Shown here in pieces: positions 53,710-62,654 of a DNA stretch of 64,000 nt. Under the pieces are notes generated by a model, which was not told the origin of the DNA, did not search any database, and saw nothing but the letters and a program-made list of their open reading frames with translations. Where the stretch lies: assembly GCF_004362825.1 (NCBI RefSeq), contig NZ_SNXZ01000001.1, forward strand, positions 744,001 through 808,000, in the 5' to 3' direction. Position numbers and translations under genes: made by a program. Position 1 is the stretch's first letter, and the number at the start of each line of letters is the position of its first letter. Source of the stretch: Labedaea rhizosphaerae (GTDB lineage: Bacteria > Actinomycetota > Actinomycetes > Mycobacteriales > Pseudonocardiaceae).

Positions 53710-54648
53710 GTGAGCAGACCTGAGACTTTCGCAGCGCAGCAGAGCGAGACCAGCCCGCTGGTCCGCATCCGCTCCCTACTTCCTGGCCTCGCGCGCGCCG
53801 AGCAGCGGGTGGCCAAGGTCGTGCTCGACAACCCGGCTGGAGTCGCTCGACGGAGCATCACCGAGGTGGCCGAGGCGGCTAACACCAGCGAGACAACCGT
53901 CACGCGGTTCTGCAAGGCGATCGGCGTAGGAGGCTACCCAGAGTTGCGGATCGCGCTCGCCGCGGACACCGCGCGCAGCGCGGCCCTCGACGAGCAACGC
54001 GACCTCGGCGGCGAGATCGCACCGGACGACGACATGCGCACGGTCGTCGACAAGGTCACCTTCGCCGACGCCCGCGCGGTCGAGGAGACCGCCGGGCAAC
54101 TCGACACCGTTGTCCTGCAGAAGGTGGTGGACGCCGTGTCGACGGCGGGCCGGGTCGACGTCTACGGCGTCGGCGCCAGCGCGTTCGTCGCCGCGGACCT
54201 CCAGCAGAAGCTGCACCGCATCGGCCGGATCAGCTTCGCCTGGAACGACACGCACATCATGCTGACCTCGGCCGCGGTGCTCAGCAAGGGCGACGTCGCG
54301 GTGGGCATCTCGCACACCGGGGCGACCGCGGACACCGTCGAGGCGTTGCGCACCGCGCGCAACGCGGGCGCGACCACCGTCGCACTGACCAATTTCCCGA
54401 GATCACCGATCAGCGAGGTCGCCGACTACGTGATCACGACCGCGGCCCGGGAGACCACATTCCGGTCCGGGGCCACGGCCAGCCGCATCGCGCAGCTGAC
54501 GGTGATCGACTGTCTGTTCATCGGCGTCGCCCAGCGGCACCTGGACGAATCGATCGGGGCATTGGACGCCACCCGCGAAGCGGTCGGCACTCACCGGTTG
54601 GAGAGCAGGCATGACGGTCGACGCAAGTCGCGTGACAGCGGTAAGTGA
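53710..54648 (+). CDS. murR: MurR/RpiR-family transcriptional regulator
   Basis: 312 residues. N-terminal HTH_6 domain with AEQRVAKVVLDNPAGVARRSITEVAEAANTSE and TVTRFCKAIGVGGYPELR, then a C-terminal SIS sugar-phosphate-binding domain (VDVYGVGASAFVAADLQQKL, GISHTGATADTVEALRTA). RpiR/MurR regulators sense MurNAc-6-phosphate; the neighbour murQ consumes it. The GTG at 53710 fits a leaderless transcript. Overlaps murQ by 38 bp. Confidence 0.93.
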   Translation: MSRPETFAAQQSETSPLVRIRSLLPGLARAEQRVAKVVLDNPAGVARRSITEVAEAANTSETTVTRFCKAIGVGGYPELRIALAADTARSAALDEQRDLGGEIAPDDDMRTVVDKVTFADARAVEETAGQLDTVVLQKVVDAVSTAGRVDVYGVGASAFVAADLQQKLHRIGRISFAWNDTHIMLTSAAVLSKGDVAVGISHTGATADTVEALRTARNAGATTVALTNFPRSPISEVADYVITTAARETTFRSGATASRIAQLTVIDCLFIGVAQRHLDESIGALDATREAVGTHRLESRHDGRRKSRDSGK

Positions 54649-55588
54649 TTCGGGGGTTAGCCAGGTGACCGTGCCGTCCCAATCGGTGAGCGTGGATTCA
54701 CCCACGGAACGGCGCAACCCCCGCAGCACGGACATCGACCAGATGTCCACCATCGAGATCCTGCGCACGATCAACGCCGAGGACCGGCGGGTGCCGTACG
54801 CGGTCGGCATGGTGTTGCCCGAGCTCGCCTCGGCCGTGGACCTCGCGGTCCACGCGCTGAGCAACGGGCACCGGGTGCACTACGTCGGCGCGGGCACCTC
54901 CGGTCGGCTGGCGTCGGTCGACGCCGCCGAGCTCCCCCCGACCTACAACGTGCCGCCGACGTGGTTCGTCGCGCACCACGCCGGTGGCACGGGTGCGTTG
55001 CGCCAGGCCGTGGAGAACGCCGAGGACGACGACGACGCCGGCGCCCGCGAGATCCGCGGCGACGCGCGCCCGGGTGACTTCGTCCTCGGCCTCACCGCGT
55101 CCGGGCGCACGCCGTACGTGCTCGGTGCGCTCGCCGCCGCCCGGCAGCTGGGTGCGCGGACCGCGCTCGTGTCCAACAACCCGGACGCGCAGCGGGTCGA
55201 CGTGGACGTGCTCATCACGGCCGACACCGGGCCCGAGGTGATCGCCGGGTCCACCCGCATGAAGGCCGGGAGCTCGCAGAAGCTGATCCTGACCGCGTTC
55301 TCCACGGCGGTGATGGTCAAGCTCGGCCGCACGTACTCGAACCTGATGGTGAGCGTGCGCGCGACGAACGCGAAGCTGCGCGGGCGGACCGTGCGGATCC
55401 TGCGCGAGGCCACCGGCCTGGACCAGCAGGAGTGCGCGGACGCGCTCAGCGAGGCCAACGGTGACCTGAAGGTGGCGCTGGTGCACCTGTTGTCCGGGGT
55501 CGACGTCGAGCGCGCGGCGGACGCGTTGACCGAGACCGAGGGACACGTGCGCAAAACCCTGGAACTACTCGGCGCCTCGGTCATCTGA
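54611..55588 (+). CDS. murQ: N-acetylmuramic acid 6-phosphate etherase
   Basis: 325 residues. MurQ splits MurNAc-6-phosphate into GlcNAc-6-phosphate and D-lactate in the cytoplasm. Seen: SIS fold with HYVGAGTSGRLASVDAAELPPTY (including the catalytic Glu), AVENAEDDDDAG (second conserved Glu), LTASGRTPYVLGAL and STRMKAGSSQKLILTAFSTA. The ATG at 54611 has GGAGAG upstream and overlaps murR; a GTG at 54665 would give a family-length protein, so the first 18 residues are uncertain. No MurNAc kinase or PTS gene is in the window, so the phosphorylated substrate must come from elsewhere. Confidence 0.95.
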   Translation: MTVDASRVTAVSDSGVSQVTVPSQSVSVDSPTERRNPRSTDIDQMSTIEILRTINAEDRRVPYAVGMVLPELASAVDLAVHALSNGHRVHYVGAGTSGRLASVDAAELPPTYNVPPTWFVAHHAGGTGALRQAVENAEDDDDAGAREIRGDARPGDFVLGLTASGRTPYVLGALAAARQLGARTALVSNNPDAQRVDVDVLITADTGPEVIAGSTRMKAGSSQKLILTAFSTAVMVKLGRTYSNLMVSVRATNAKLRGRTVRILREATGLDQQECADALSEANGDLKVALVHLLSGVDVERAADALTETEGHVRKTLELLGASVI

Positions 55589-55607
55589 GGCCCGATCCTC
55601 GATCTCG

Positions 55608-55635
55608 CAGGCGATGGCCACCCGGCCATCGCCTG
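55608..55635. terminator. Terminator downstream of murQ
   Basis: Perfect 12 bp stem CAGGCGATGGCC (55608-55619) with GGCCATCGCCTG (55624-55635), four-base loop, 20 bp after the murQ stop. Confidence 0.85.
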
Positions 55636-55794
55636 TTGGTCGTGCGGTCCGCGTACGGCACGGGCCGGCAAAATGACACGGCGGCCGCGACCCACCCCAG
55701 GCCACGACCGCCGTCGTCACCGGCTTTGTCGTGCGGGCGGACACGGGCATTAGCCACCGAATGGATCTGTCCCAGAACTGTCCTGTTCGGAGAT

Positions 55795-56619
55795 TCAGCC
55801 CGCGCTGCGGTACGTGCCCGGCGTGATGCCGTAGCAGCGGCGGAACCACCGCGTGAGGTGGGCCTGGTCGGCGAAACCGCTCAACGAAGCGGCTTCCGCG
55901 GGCGCGACACCGTCCGCCAGCAGGTTTCGCGCCGCACGCAAGCGAAGCAGCCGCTGGTACCCACTTGGTGACATCCCGTACGCGGCACGGAACGCGCGGT
56001 AGACCGCGAAGCGGCTGGTACCGGTCAGCGACGCCAGGGTGGCGGCGCTCAAGTCCTCCAAGTACCTGTCCTGCAACGCCGATCGCACCAAGGCCGCCAG
56101 GTGCTGCCCGCCGTCCACGGCCCGGATCGTGGGTGTGCTGCGGGCTCCCCGGCCGACCATCGCGGCGACCGCGCCGGCGAGGGCCTCGTCGCGGGCGAGG
56201 GTGCTGCCGCCGCCCGAGGCGACCCGGTGGAAGCGCAGCAGTGCTTGGGCCAGAACAGGATCGTGCAGCACCGGGTCGGCGAACAACGGGAGCGTGGGCG
56301 AACCGGTCAGCTCGGTGAGCAGGTCGCCGACCAGCGAGGGTCCGATGTGGACGATCCGGTAGGTGAACCCGTCCTCGGTGGCGGCGTGGCCGTCGTGCGG
56401 GTCGTCGGGGTTGAAGGCCATGACCATGCCCGCGACGCTCGTGCGCTGCTCGCCGCGGCAGGTGAACGCCTGCGCGCCCATCTCGGTCACGCCGAACGAG
56501 TACGCGTCGTGGCTGTGCGGGGCGTAGGTGTGCGCCTCGAAGTGGGCGTGCATCACCTCGAGCGGCTGGTCAGCCGATCGCCAGTAGGACGCCCAGTCCC
56601 CCACCGGTCCATTGTGCAC
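55795..56619 (-). CDS. AraC-family transcriptional regulator
   Basis: 274 residues from the GTG at 56619. N-terminal cupin-type sensor domain (ASYWRSADQPLEVMHAHFEAHTYAPHSHD...GVTEMGAQAFTCRG) and C-terminal double HTH (LSAATLASLTGTSRFAVYRAFRAAYGMSPSGYQRLLRLRAARNLL and GFADQAHLTRWFRRCYGITPGTYR). This is the AraC subgroup that often controls a divergently placed exporter. The neighbour is an EamA-type exporter gene 53 bp away in the other direction. The start is uncertain: TTG 56637 or GTG 56604 are alternatives; none has a clear ribosome site. Confidence 0.88.
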   Translation of the reverse strand: MHNGPVGDWASYWRSADQPLEVMHAHFEAHTYAPHSHDAYSFGVTEMGAQAFTCRGEQRTSVAGMVMAFNPDDPHDGHAATEDGFTYRIVHIGPSLVGDLLTELTGSPTLPLFADPVLHDPVLAQALLRFHRVASGGGSTLARDEALAGAVAAMVGRGARSTPTIRAVDGGQHLAALVRSALQDRYLEDLSAATLASLTGTSRFAVYRAFRAAYGMSPSGYQRLLRLRAARNLLADGVAPAEAASLSGFADQAHLTRWFRRCYGITPGTYRSAG

Positions 56620-56672
56620 CCGCGCACGTGCGTTCAATACCGGCCCAGCCGGTCGCCCAGAGACTGGGACGC

Positions 56673-57656
56673 ATGCGACTCGTCCTGGTCATGGTGGCGT
56701 GGGGCAGCGCCTTCGCGGGCTCCAAGGCAGGCGTCGACGCGGTGGCCCCGCAGGTCGCCGCGGCGATCCGGTTCCTCGGCGGCGGGCTGGTCCTGCTCGC
56801 CGTCCTGCCGTTCACCGGCCAGGCCGCCCTGCGACCCAGGGATGTGGCCGTCACCGGCGGGCTCGGCCTCGTCGGGGTCTTCGGCTACAACACGGCGTTG
56901 TTCGCGGGCCTGACCCTGGCGCCCGCCGCCGACGCCAGCGTGCTGATCCCGACGATGAGCCCGGTCTGCACCACCGTGGTCATGGCGATCGTCAGCCGTT
57001 CCCGGCTCCGGTCGCGAACCGTCGTCGGGCTGGTGTGCGCGGTGGCCGGAGCCGGGGTCTTCCTCCTGGGCATCCCGGACAGCAGCACGCGATTGCTCGG
57101 CGACCTCGTCTACGTGGCCGGTGCGGTCTGCTGGTCGGTCTACACGATGTGCGGCGCGCCGGTCCTGCGCCGGTTGCCCACCTTGACCGTCACGACCTAC
57201 GCCACGGTGGCCGGTGGGCTGGTGCTCGCGGTGAGCGCGCTGCCGGTGGTCGGTGACGTCGACTGGGCGGGCCTCACGACCGGGTTCTGGCTCGATCAGG
57301 CGTACCTGGTCCTGGTGCCGACGGCGTTGGCCTACCCGCTGTTCTACCAAGGGGTTCAGCGCCTTGGCGCGGCCCGGGCGGCGAGCATGATGTTCCTCGT
57401 CCCGGTGTTCGGCGTGACCCTGTCCGTGACGTTGCTGCACGAGCGGATCACCGTCGTGCAGGTGCTCGGCTCCGGGTTGCTGCTGGCCGGTGCGTGGCTG
57501 GTACAGCGCCAAACCAGGAAGGGTCAGCCCAAGGCGGCGTCGGCGATCGAGGTCGCTTCCTTGGCCCCGGCCACGACGGACTCGCAGCAGAACACCAGCC
57601 ACGAAGCCACGGCGTCCGGGTCGCCGGTGCCGAAGGCCGCCGCGGCCGACGCGTAG
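56673..57656 (+). CDS. EamA/DMT-superfamily transporter
   Basis: 327 residues, ten hydrophobic segments in two five-helix EamA halves (VAWGSAFAGSKAGVDAVAP start; GDLVYVAGAVCWSVYTMCGAPVL in the middle; ARAASMMFLVPVFGVTLSV near the end). DMT proteins of this type export small metabolites or amino acids. ATG at 56673 (MRLVLVMVAWG). The last 44 codons lie antisense to the 3' end of the Fic-like gene, a 133 bp coding overlap, and encode a polar tail (Ala, Ser, Thr, Pro, Gln) not typical of the family. Probably regulated by the divergent AraC protein. Confidence 0.88.
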   Translation: MRLVLVMVAWGSAFAGSKAGVDAVAPQVAAAIRFLGGGLVLLAVLPFTGQAALRPRDVAVTGGLGLVGVFGYNTALFAGLTLAPAADASVLIPTMSPVCTTVVMAIVSRSRLRSRTVVGLVCAVAGAGVFLLGIPDSSTRLLGDLVYVAGAVCWSVYTMCGAPVLRRLPTLTVTTYATVAGGLVLAVSALPVVGDVDWAGLTTGFWLDQAYLVLVPTALAYPLFYQGVQRLGAARAASMMFLVPVFGVTLSVTLLHERITVVQVLGSGLLLAGAWLVQRQTRKGQPKAASAIEVASLAPATTDSQQNTSHEATASGSPVPKAAAADA

Positions 57657-58255
57657 TTCTCCGCGCGCCGCAGGCAGAACACCTCCGGCACGGTCAGCGC
57701 CTTCGGGTCCAGGCCGGTGCTGATCATGGTCAGCCGGGTCACGGCCCGCGCCACCACGCCGTTGGCGCTGTCGAAGGGCGCCAACGTCAGCAACTCGCCG
57801 TGCACCACCGCGGTGAGCACCGGACCCGGCACCGAAGTCCCGCCGGTGACCAGTGACGCCAGCAGGGTCAGCCGGCCGGATACCCCGCGGTCGGCGCGCG
57901 GCCGGCCGAGCGCCTCGTCGTCGGTGAGGTCGCGGGCGGCGAGCATGTGCAGGCGCGCAAGCGCTTGCAGCGGCGCGCGTTGCCAGGTCGGCAGGACCGG
58001 GCCGATCGCCTCGGCCACCCGCAGCGAACCGGCCAGCACGGGATCGGACACCTCGCCCGCGGCCGGGATCTCGGCGCTGCCGCCGTCCAGCGCGGCCGAC
58101 GCCCGCGCGGCCCGGACCGACGCCTCGGCGGCCGTGGCCGGCCAGCCCCTGCGGTTCGCCGGGTGGCGGTGCACGGTGTCGACGGCGTCACGCGCGGCAC
58201 GCACCGCGTCCTCGACGCCGGGCAACGTCAGCAGGCGGCTGAGCGGATCGGTCAC
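57524..58255 (-). CDS. Fic-fold protein with degenerate catalytic motif (Rv3662c-like)
   Basis: 243 residues, all-helical. Seen: AAEASVRAARASAALDGGSAEIP (a region like the inhibitory-helix/dimer segment of Fido proteins), LQALARLHMLAA and GPVLTAVVHGELLTLAPFDSANGVVARAVTRL. The last resembles the Fic core HxFx(D/E)GNGRxxR, but the key His is Ala and the loop reads PFDSANG with no GNGR, so AMP transfer is unlikely. Such proteins are conserved in actinobacteria near the acs locus, often misnamed oxidoreductase. GTG start at 58255. Its 3' end overlaps the EamA gene by 133 bp. Confidence 0.75.
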   Translation of the reverse strand: MTDPLSRLLTLPGVEDAVRAARDAVDTVHRHPANRRGWPATAAEASVRAARASAALDGGSAEIPAAGEVSDPVLAGSLRVAEAIGPVLPTWQRAPLQALARLHMLAARDLTDDEALGRPRADRGVSGRLTLLASLVTGGTSVPGPVLTAVVHGELLTLAPFDSANGVVARAVTRLTMISTGLDPKALTVPEVFCLRRAENYASAAAAFGTGDPDAVASWLVFCCESVVAGAKEATSIADAALG

Positions 58256-58432
58256 GGCGCGGACAGTACCGGGTGCCGCTCATCGCACCACCGTCACTCA
58301 CATGGACCAACGGTCGTGCCGTTGGCCGATAAAGGGCAACCCCAACCTTGTACGAAACCCATGGTTGGAGTAGTTCACTAATTGTCGGATGAACATCAAG
58401 AACTCACGGCTTGGGCCAAGAGGAGCACGTTC

Positions 58433-59068
58433 ATGTCGAGCATCAAGACCAGTGCCCACTCCACCGCTGACACCCCGACCGCGCCGGCGACGCCGGCCAA
58501 CCCCACCGCCGACCCAGGCCCGCTCGGCCTCGCCGGGTTCGCGGCGACCACCCTCGTGCTCAGCTTCGTCAACGCCGGGATCGTGGGCGCGGGCGTCGCC
58601 GCCGCCGTGCTGCCCCTCGCCCTGTTCTACGGCGGGCTGGCCCAGCTGATCGCGGGCATCATGGAGTTCCGCAAGGGCACCACCTTCGGGGCGACGGCGT
58701 TCTGCACCTACGGCCCGTTCTGGATGGCCTTCGCCTTCTTCAACTGGTTCTTCGCCAAGGACGCCGGCGCCGACACGAGCAGCGCCGTCGGCATGTTCCT
58801 GCTGGTGTTCACCATCGTCACCGCGTACCTCGCGGTCGCGTCGCTGGCCACCAACGGCGCTCTCGTCGCGGTGTTCGTGCTGCTGGCGCTGACCTTCCTG
58901 TTCCTGACCATCGGCGCGTTCGGCGAGGCCGACGGCATGACCAAGATCGGCGGCTGGCTCGGCGTCATCACCGCGGTCGTCGCCTTCTACACGTCGTTCG
59001 CGGTCGTCACGAACGACACCTGGAAGCGGACCGTTCTGCCAGTTTTCCCAATGGCACCTCGTGCATGA
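58433..59068 (+). CDS. satP: Acetate/succinate transporter (GPR1/FUN34/YaaH family)
   Basis: 211 residues with six hydrophobic segments. Seen: DPGPLGLAGFAATTLVLSFVNAG (the NPAPLGL-type family signature) and LALFYGGLAQLIAGIMEFRKGTTFGATAFCTYGPFWMAFAFF, typical of SatP hexameric acetate channels. The ATG at 58433 has AGAGGAG seven bases upstream. It lies 115 bp upstream of acs on the same strand, so acetate uptake and activation are placed together. Confidence 0.9.
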   Translation: MSSIKTSAHSTADTPTAPATPANPTADPGPLGLAGFAATTLVLSFVNAGIVGAGVAAAVLPLALFYGGLAQLIAGIMEFRKGTTFGATAFCTYGPFWMAFAFFNWFFAKDAGADTSSAVGMFLLVFTIVTAYLAVASLATNGALVAVFVLLALTFLFLTIGAFGEADGMTKIGGWLGVITAVVAFYTSFAVVTNDTWKRTVLPVFPMAPRA

Positions 59069-59183
59069 CAATCGGGGCGGGTCGCCCGCCCTCGGGTGAC
59101 CCGCCACAATGCGATTCACTGGTTCAGACCACAGCGGCAACGCCGGTCCTGACTGCGGACCGGCTTTCAGGAGGTCCATCACC

Positions 59184-61169
59184 ATGACAGAGTCGTCGGG
59201 TCAGAGCCCCGCGCTGGACAACCTGCTGACCGAGAGCAGGACGTTCCCGCCGACGGACGAGTTCGCGGCCAACGCGAACGCCAAGGCGGAGATGTACCAG
59301 CAGGCCGACGCCGACCGCGAGGCGTTCTGGGCCGAGCAGGCCCGCCGCCTGCACTGGGACACCGAGTGGGAACAGGTGCTGGACTGGCAGCCGCCCTTCG
59401 CGAAGTGGTTCGTCGGCGGCAAGCTCAACGTCGCCTACAACTGCGTCGACCGGCACGTCGAGGCGGGGCTCGGCGACCGGGTGGCGCTGCACTGGGAGGG
59501 CGAGCCCGGCGACTCCCGCACGATCACCTACGCCGACCTGCAGCGCGAGGTCAGCAAGACCGCGAACGCGCTGATCGAGCTGGGCCTCGAGACCGGCGAC
59601 CGGGTGGCCATCCAGATGCCGATGGTGCCCGAGGCGATCTTCGCCATGCTCGCGTGCGCACGCCTCGGCCTGGTGCACAGCGTGGTGTTCGGCGGGTTCT
59701 CCTCCACGGCGCTGCGCCAGCGCATCGAGGACGCCGAGGCCAAGCTGCTGATCACCACCGACGGGCAGTACCGGCGCGGCAAGCCCGCGCCGATGAAGGA
59801 CAACACCGACGAGGCCACCAAGGACACGCCGAGCATCGAGCACGTCGTCGTGGTCAAGCGCTGCGACATCGAGGTGCAGTGGACCGAGGGCCGCGACCTG
59901 TGGTGGCACGACCTGGTGGATCGCCAGTCCGACCAGCACACCCCGGAGGCATTCGACGCCGAGCACCCGCTCTACATCCTCTACACCTCGGGCACGACCG
60001 GTAAGCCCAAGGGCATCCTGCACACCTCCGGCGGCTACCTCACGCAGGCGTCCTACACGCACCACAACGTGTTCGACCTCAAGCCGGAGTCCGATGTGTA
60101 CTGGTGCACCGCCGACATCGGCTGGGTCACCGGGCACAGCTACATCGTGTACGGGCCGCTGTCCAACGGCGCGACCCAGGTGGTCTACGAGGGCACGCCG
60201 AACACCCCGAACGAGGGCCGGCACTGGGACATCATCCAGAAGTACAAGGTGTCCATCTACTACACCGCGCCCACGCTGATCCGCACGTTCATGAAGTGGG
60301 GCGACGACATCCCGAAGGGCTACGACCTGTCGTCGCTGCGGGTGCTGGGCTCGGTCGGCGAGCCGATCAACCCCGAGGCGTGGATCTGGTACCGCGAGAC
60401 CATCGGCGGTGGCCGGACGCCCGTCGTGGACACCTGGTGGCAGACCGAGACCGGCGCGATCATGATCTCGCCGTTGCCGGGCGTCACCGCGGCCAAGCCG
60501 GGTTCGGCGCAGCGCGCGCTGCCCGGCATCAGCGCCAAGGTCGTCGACGACCAGGGCAACGAGGTCCCGCACGGCGGCGGTGGGTACCTGGTGCTCGACA
60601 AGCCGTGGCCGTCGATGCTGCGTGGCATCTGGGGCGACGAGGAGCGCTACCGCGAGACGTACTGGTCGCGCTTCGCCGATCAGGGCTTCTACTTCGCCGG
60701 TGACGGCGCGAAGTACGACAAGGACGGCGACGTCTGGCTGCTCGGCCGCGTGGACGACGTGATGAACGTGTCCGGGCACCGCATCTCCACCACGGAGGTC
60801 GAGTCGGCGCTGGTGTCGCACCCGACCGTGGCCGAAGCGGCCGTCGTCGGCGCGACCGACGCGACCACCGGCCAGGGCATCGTGGCGTTCGTGATCCTGC
60901 GTGGCAACGTCGCGCAGGACGAGGCCAAGGGCGAGGAGGCGATCAAGGCGCTGCGCGACCACGTGGCCAAGGAGATCGGCCCGATCGCCAAGCCGAGGCA
61001 GATCATGGTCGTCGCGGAGCTGCCCAAGACCCGCTCCGGCAAGATCATGCGGCGCCTGCTGCGTGACGTGGCCGAGAACCGCGAGGTCGGCGACGTCACC
61101 ACGCTCGCCGACTCCGCGGTGATGGACATGATCAAGACGGGCATGGCCGAGGGCAAGTCCGAGGAGTAG
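59184..61169 (+). CDS. acs: acetyl-CoA synthetase (AMP-forming)
   Basis: 661 residues. Acs makes acetyl-CoA from acetate, ATP and CoA. Seen: P-loop YTSGTTGKPKGILHT near 270, WCTADIGWVTGHSYIVYGPL, the adenylate-binding VVDTWWQTETG near 415, LLGRVDDVMNVSGHRIST near 522, and the C-terminal PKTRSGKIMRR with the Lys that is acetylated to switch the enzyme off. The ATG at 59184 has AGGAGGT nine bases upstream. Follows the acetate transporter; a strong terminator follows the stop. Confidence 0.97.
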   Translation: MTESSGQSPALDNLLTESRTFPPTDEFAANANAKAEMYQQADADREAFWAEQARRLHWDTEWEQVLDWQPPFAKWFVGGKLNVAYNCVDRHVEAGLGDRVALHWEGEPGDSRTITYADLQREVSKTANALIELGLETGDRVAIQMPMVPEAIFAMLACARLGLVHSVVFGGFSSTALRQRIEDAEAKLLITTDGQYRRGKPAPMKDNTDEATKDTPSIEHVVVVKRCDIEVQWTEGRDLWWHDLVDRQSDQHTPEAFDAEHPLYILYTSGTTGKPKGILHTSGGYLTQASYTHHNVFDLKPESDVYWCTADIGWVTGHSYIVYGPLSNGATQVVYEGTPNTPNEGRHWDIIQKYKVSIYYTAPTLIRTFMKWGDDIPKGYDLSSLRVLGSVGEPINPEAWIWYRETIGGGRTPVVDTWWQTETGAIMISPLPGVTAAKPGSAQRALPGISAKVVDDQGNEVPHGGGGYLVLDKPWPSMLRGIWGDEERYRETYWSRFADQGFYFAGDGAKYDKDGDVWLLGRVDDVMNVSGHRISTTEVESALVSHPTVAEAAVVGATDATTGQGIVAFVILRGNVAQDEAKGEEAIKALRDHVAKEIGPIAKPRQIMVVAELPKTRSGKIMRRLLRDVAENREVGDVTTLADSAVMDMIKTGMAEGKSEE

Positions 61170-61181
61170 GGCTCGACGCGC

Positions 61182-61214
61182 AAGGGCGGGGCACCTCGGG
61201 GGTGCCCCGCCCTT
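61182..61214. terminator. Bidirectional terminator between acs and the DUF4407 gene
   Basis: Perfect 14 bp stem AAGGGCGGGGCACC (61182-61195) with GGTGCCCCGCCCTT (61201-61214), loop TCGGG. It lies between two converging genes. Confidence 0.9.
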
Positions 61215-61241
61215 CGCGTCTGCTGGACGTTCCTGAACAGA

Positions 61242-62654
61242 TCACCCGCCCCGGCCGTTGATTCCATGCAGTGGCTGGAAGGGCACCCCGTTCGTGCGGC
61301 GGGCCGGCTCCCCCTGCCGGAGCAGCTCGTCCGCGAGTGCGGAGATCTCCTGGTCGAGTTCCATGCTCAGGTAGACGTCATCGACGTGCGCCTGCTGTTC
61401 GGAGCTGCGGCGCCGGGAGCGGAGATCGGACACGAGGAACGCCTCGGTCGTGGCCATGGCCTCGTCGTAGGCCTTGCCCGTCCCTTGGCCGCGCCGTTCG
61501 ACGCGGCGGTCGTACTCGGTGGTGCCACCGAGGAACTTCACGAGCACGGGCATGCAATCGATGGCGATGAAGAACAACCGAATGGCCCACGTGGCCCCGT
61601 TGAGGAACCCGTTCGAGCTGGTGAGGTCGTCCAGGGCGCGGAACCGCTCGAGCAGGCCGATCGGACCCTGGCTCGCGCGCAGTTCGTCGATCTTCGCCGC
61701 GATGGCGGTGGTGCGCCGCTGCTCGTAGGTCTGCTGCGTGGTGTTGAGATCACCTTCCAGCCGGACGATGCCGGCTTGCAGTGTGGACAGTTCGGTCTCG
61801 TGCTGGGCGGTGTTGTGCGAGACGCGGTATTGCCTCGCCTCGTCCTCCCGCTGCTTGCACTCGGGTCCGCGCCCGGCCTTGCCGGTCGTGCCGGGACCAC
61901 TGGTGCCCGCGCATTCGTTCGCGGCCAAGGTGTCCCTGCGTGCCTGCTCCTTGTTGTCCTGGTTGATCGTGGTTTGCAGTGTCTGCGCCGCCTTGCGCTT
62001 CTCGTTGAGGTCGATCTGGTTGGCCGCGAACGCGGCGTCGAGGTTCAGCCGGTGCTGGTCGCATCGGGCGGTCTCGGCAGCTGCCTTCGCCGCGTCGCCC
62101 GCGTTCGGCTCGGGGTTGCATTTGGTCAGCGAGCTCTCCAGGTCGCGGACCGCGTCCGACCGCTCGTTGGTGATGTGCTGCTCGATGGCCGTCTCGAACA
62201 CCCGCAACACCAACGGTTCGGCGATGACGACGCCGAACATGAAGGCGAGCACGAACCGTGGCACCAGCAAGGATGCCCGGCGCCCCCACCGGCCGCCGGT
62301 GGAGCTGGACACCAGCCACCGGTCCAGGTTCGCGATGAATACGCCCCAGATCAGCACTGGCAGGAGGATCAGCGGGCTGAAACCGCCCAGCACCTCGCTG
62401 AGCGCCATCGCCATCGAGAACGCCGCGATGGTGGCCGTGCCGAGCACGATACCGCCGAGTGCCGTGTACTTGGCCCGGTCACCCGGCGCCCAGAGCAGCA
62501 GCTTCTCGTCGACCCCGGCCAGCCAGCGCAGCGCCCGGCCCGCGTTGGCCCGGCGGTTCTCCTCGGCGTCAGGCACGGCAGGCACGATCTCCAGGCCCGG
62601 CGTGTCCAGGACGTCCGGCTGGTCGTCACGCCTCGAGCTGCCCACGGTCGCCAT
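61242..62654 (-). CDS. DUF4407 family membrane protein
   Basis: 470 residues. Seen: hydrophobic segments at about 65-88, 92-110 and 130-155, a long polar region (about 160-335) rich in Gln, Glu, Lys, Arg and Ala with coiled-coil character (LNTTQQTYEQRRTTAIAAKIDELR) and four cysteines, a fourth hydrophobic segment near 355-375 (TWAIRLFFIAIDCMPVLVKFLGG), and an acidic cytoplasmic tail. The TM/coiled-coil/TM plan matches DUF4407. Function unknown. The start overlaps the SPFH-like gene end by 29 bp, so the two are likely made together. Confidence 0.82.
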   Translation of the reverse strand: MATVGSSRRDDQPDVLDTPGLEIVPAVPDAEENRRANAGRALRWLAGVDEKLLLWAPGDRAKYTALGGIVLGTATIAAFSMAMALSEVLGGFSPLILLPVLIWGVFIANLDRWLVSSSTGGRWGRRASLLVPRFVLAFMFGVVIAEPLVLRVFETAIEQHITNERSDAVRDLESSLTKCNPEPNAGDAAKAAAETARCDQHRLNLDAAFAANQIDLNEKRKAAQTLQTTINQDNKEQARRDTLAANECAGTSGPGTTGKAGRGPECKQREDEARQYRVSHNTAQHETELSTLQAGIVRLEGDLNTTQQTYEQRRTTAIAAKIDELRASQGPIGLLERFRALDDLTSSNGFLNGATWAIRLFFIAIDCMPVLVKFLGGTTEYDRRVERRGQGTGKAYDEAMATTEAFLVSDLRSRRRSSEQQAHVDDVYLSMELDQEISALADELLRQGEPARRTNGVPFQPLHGINGRGG

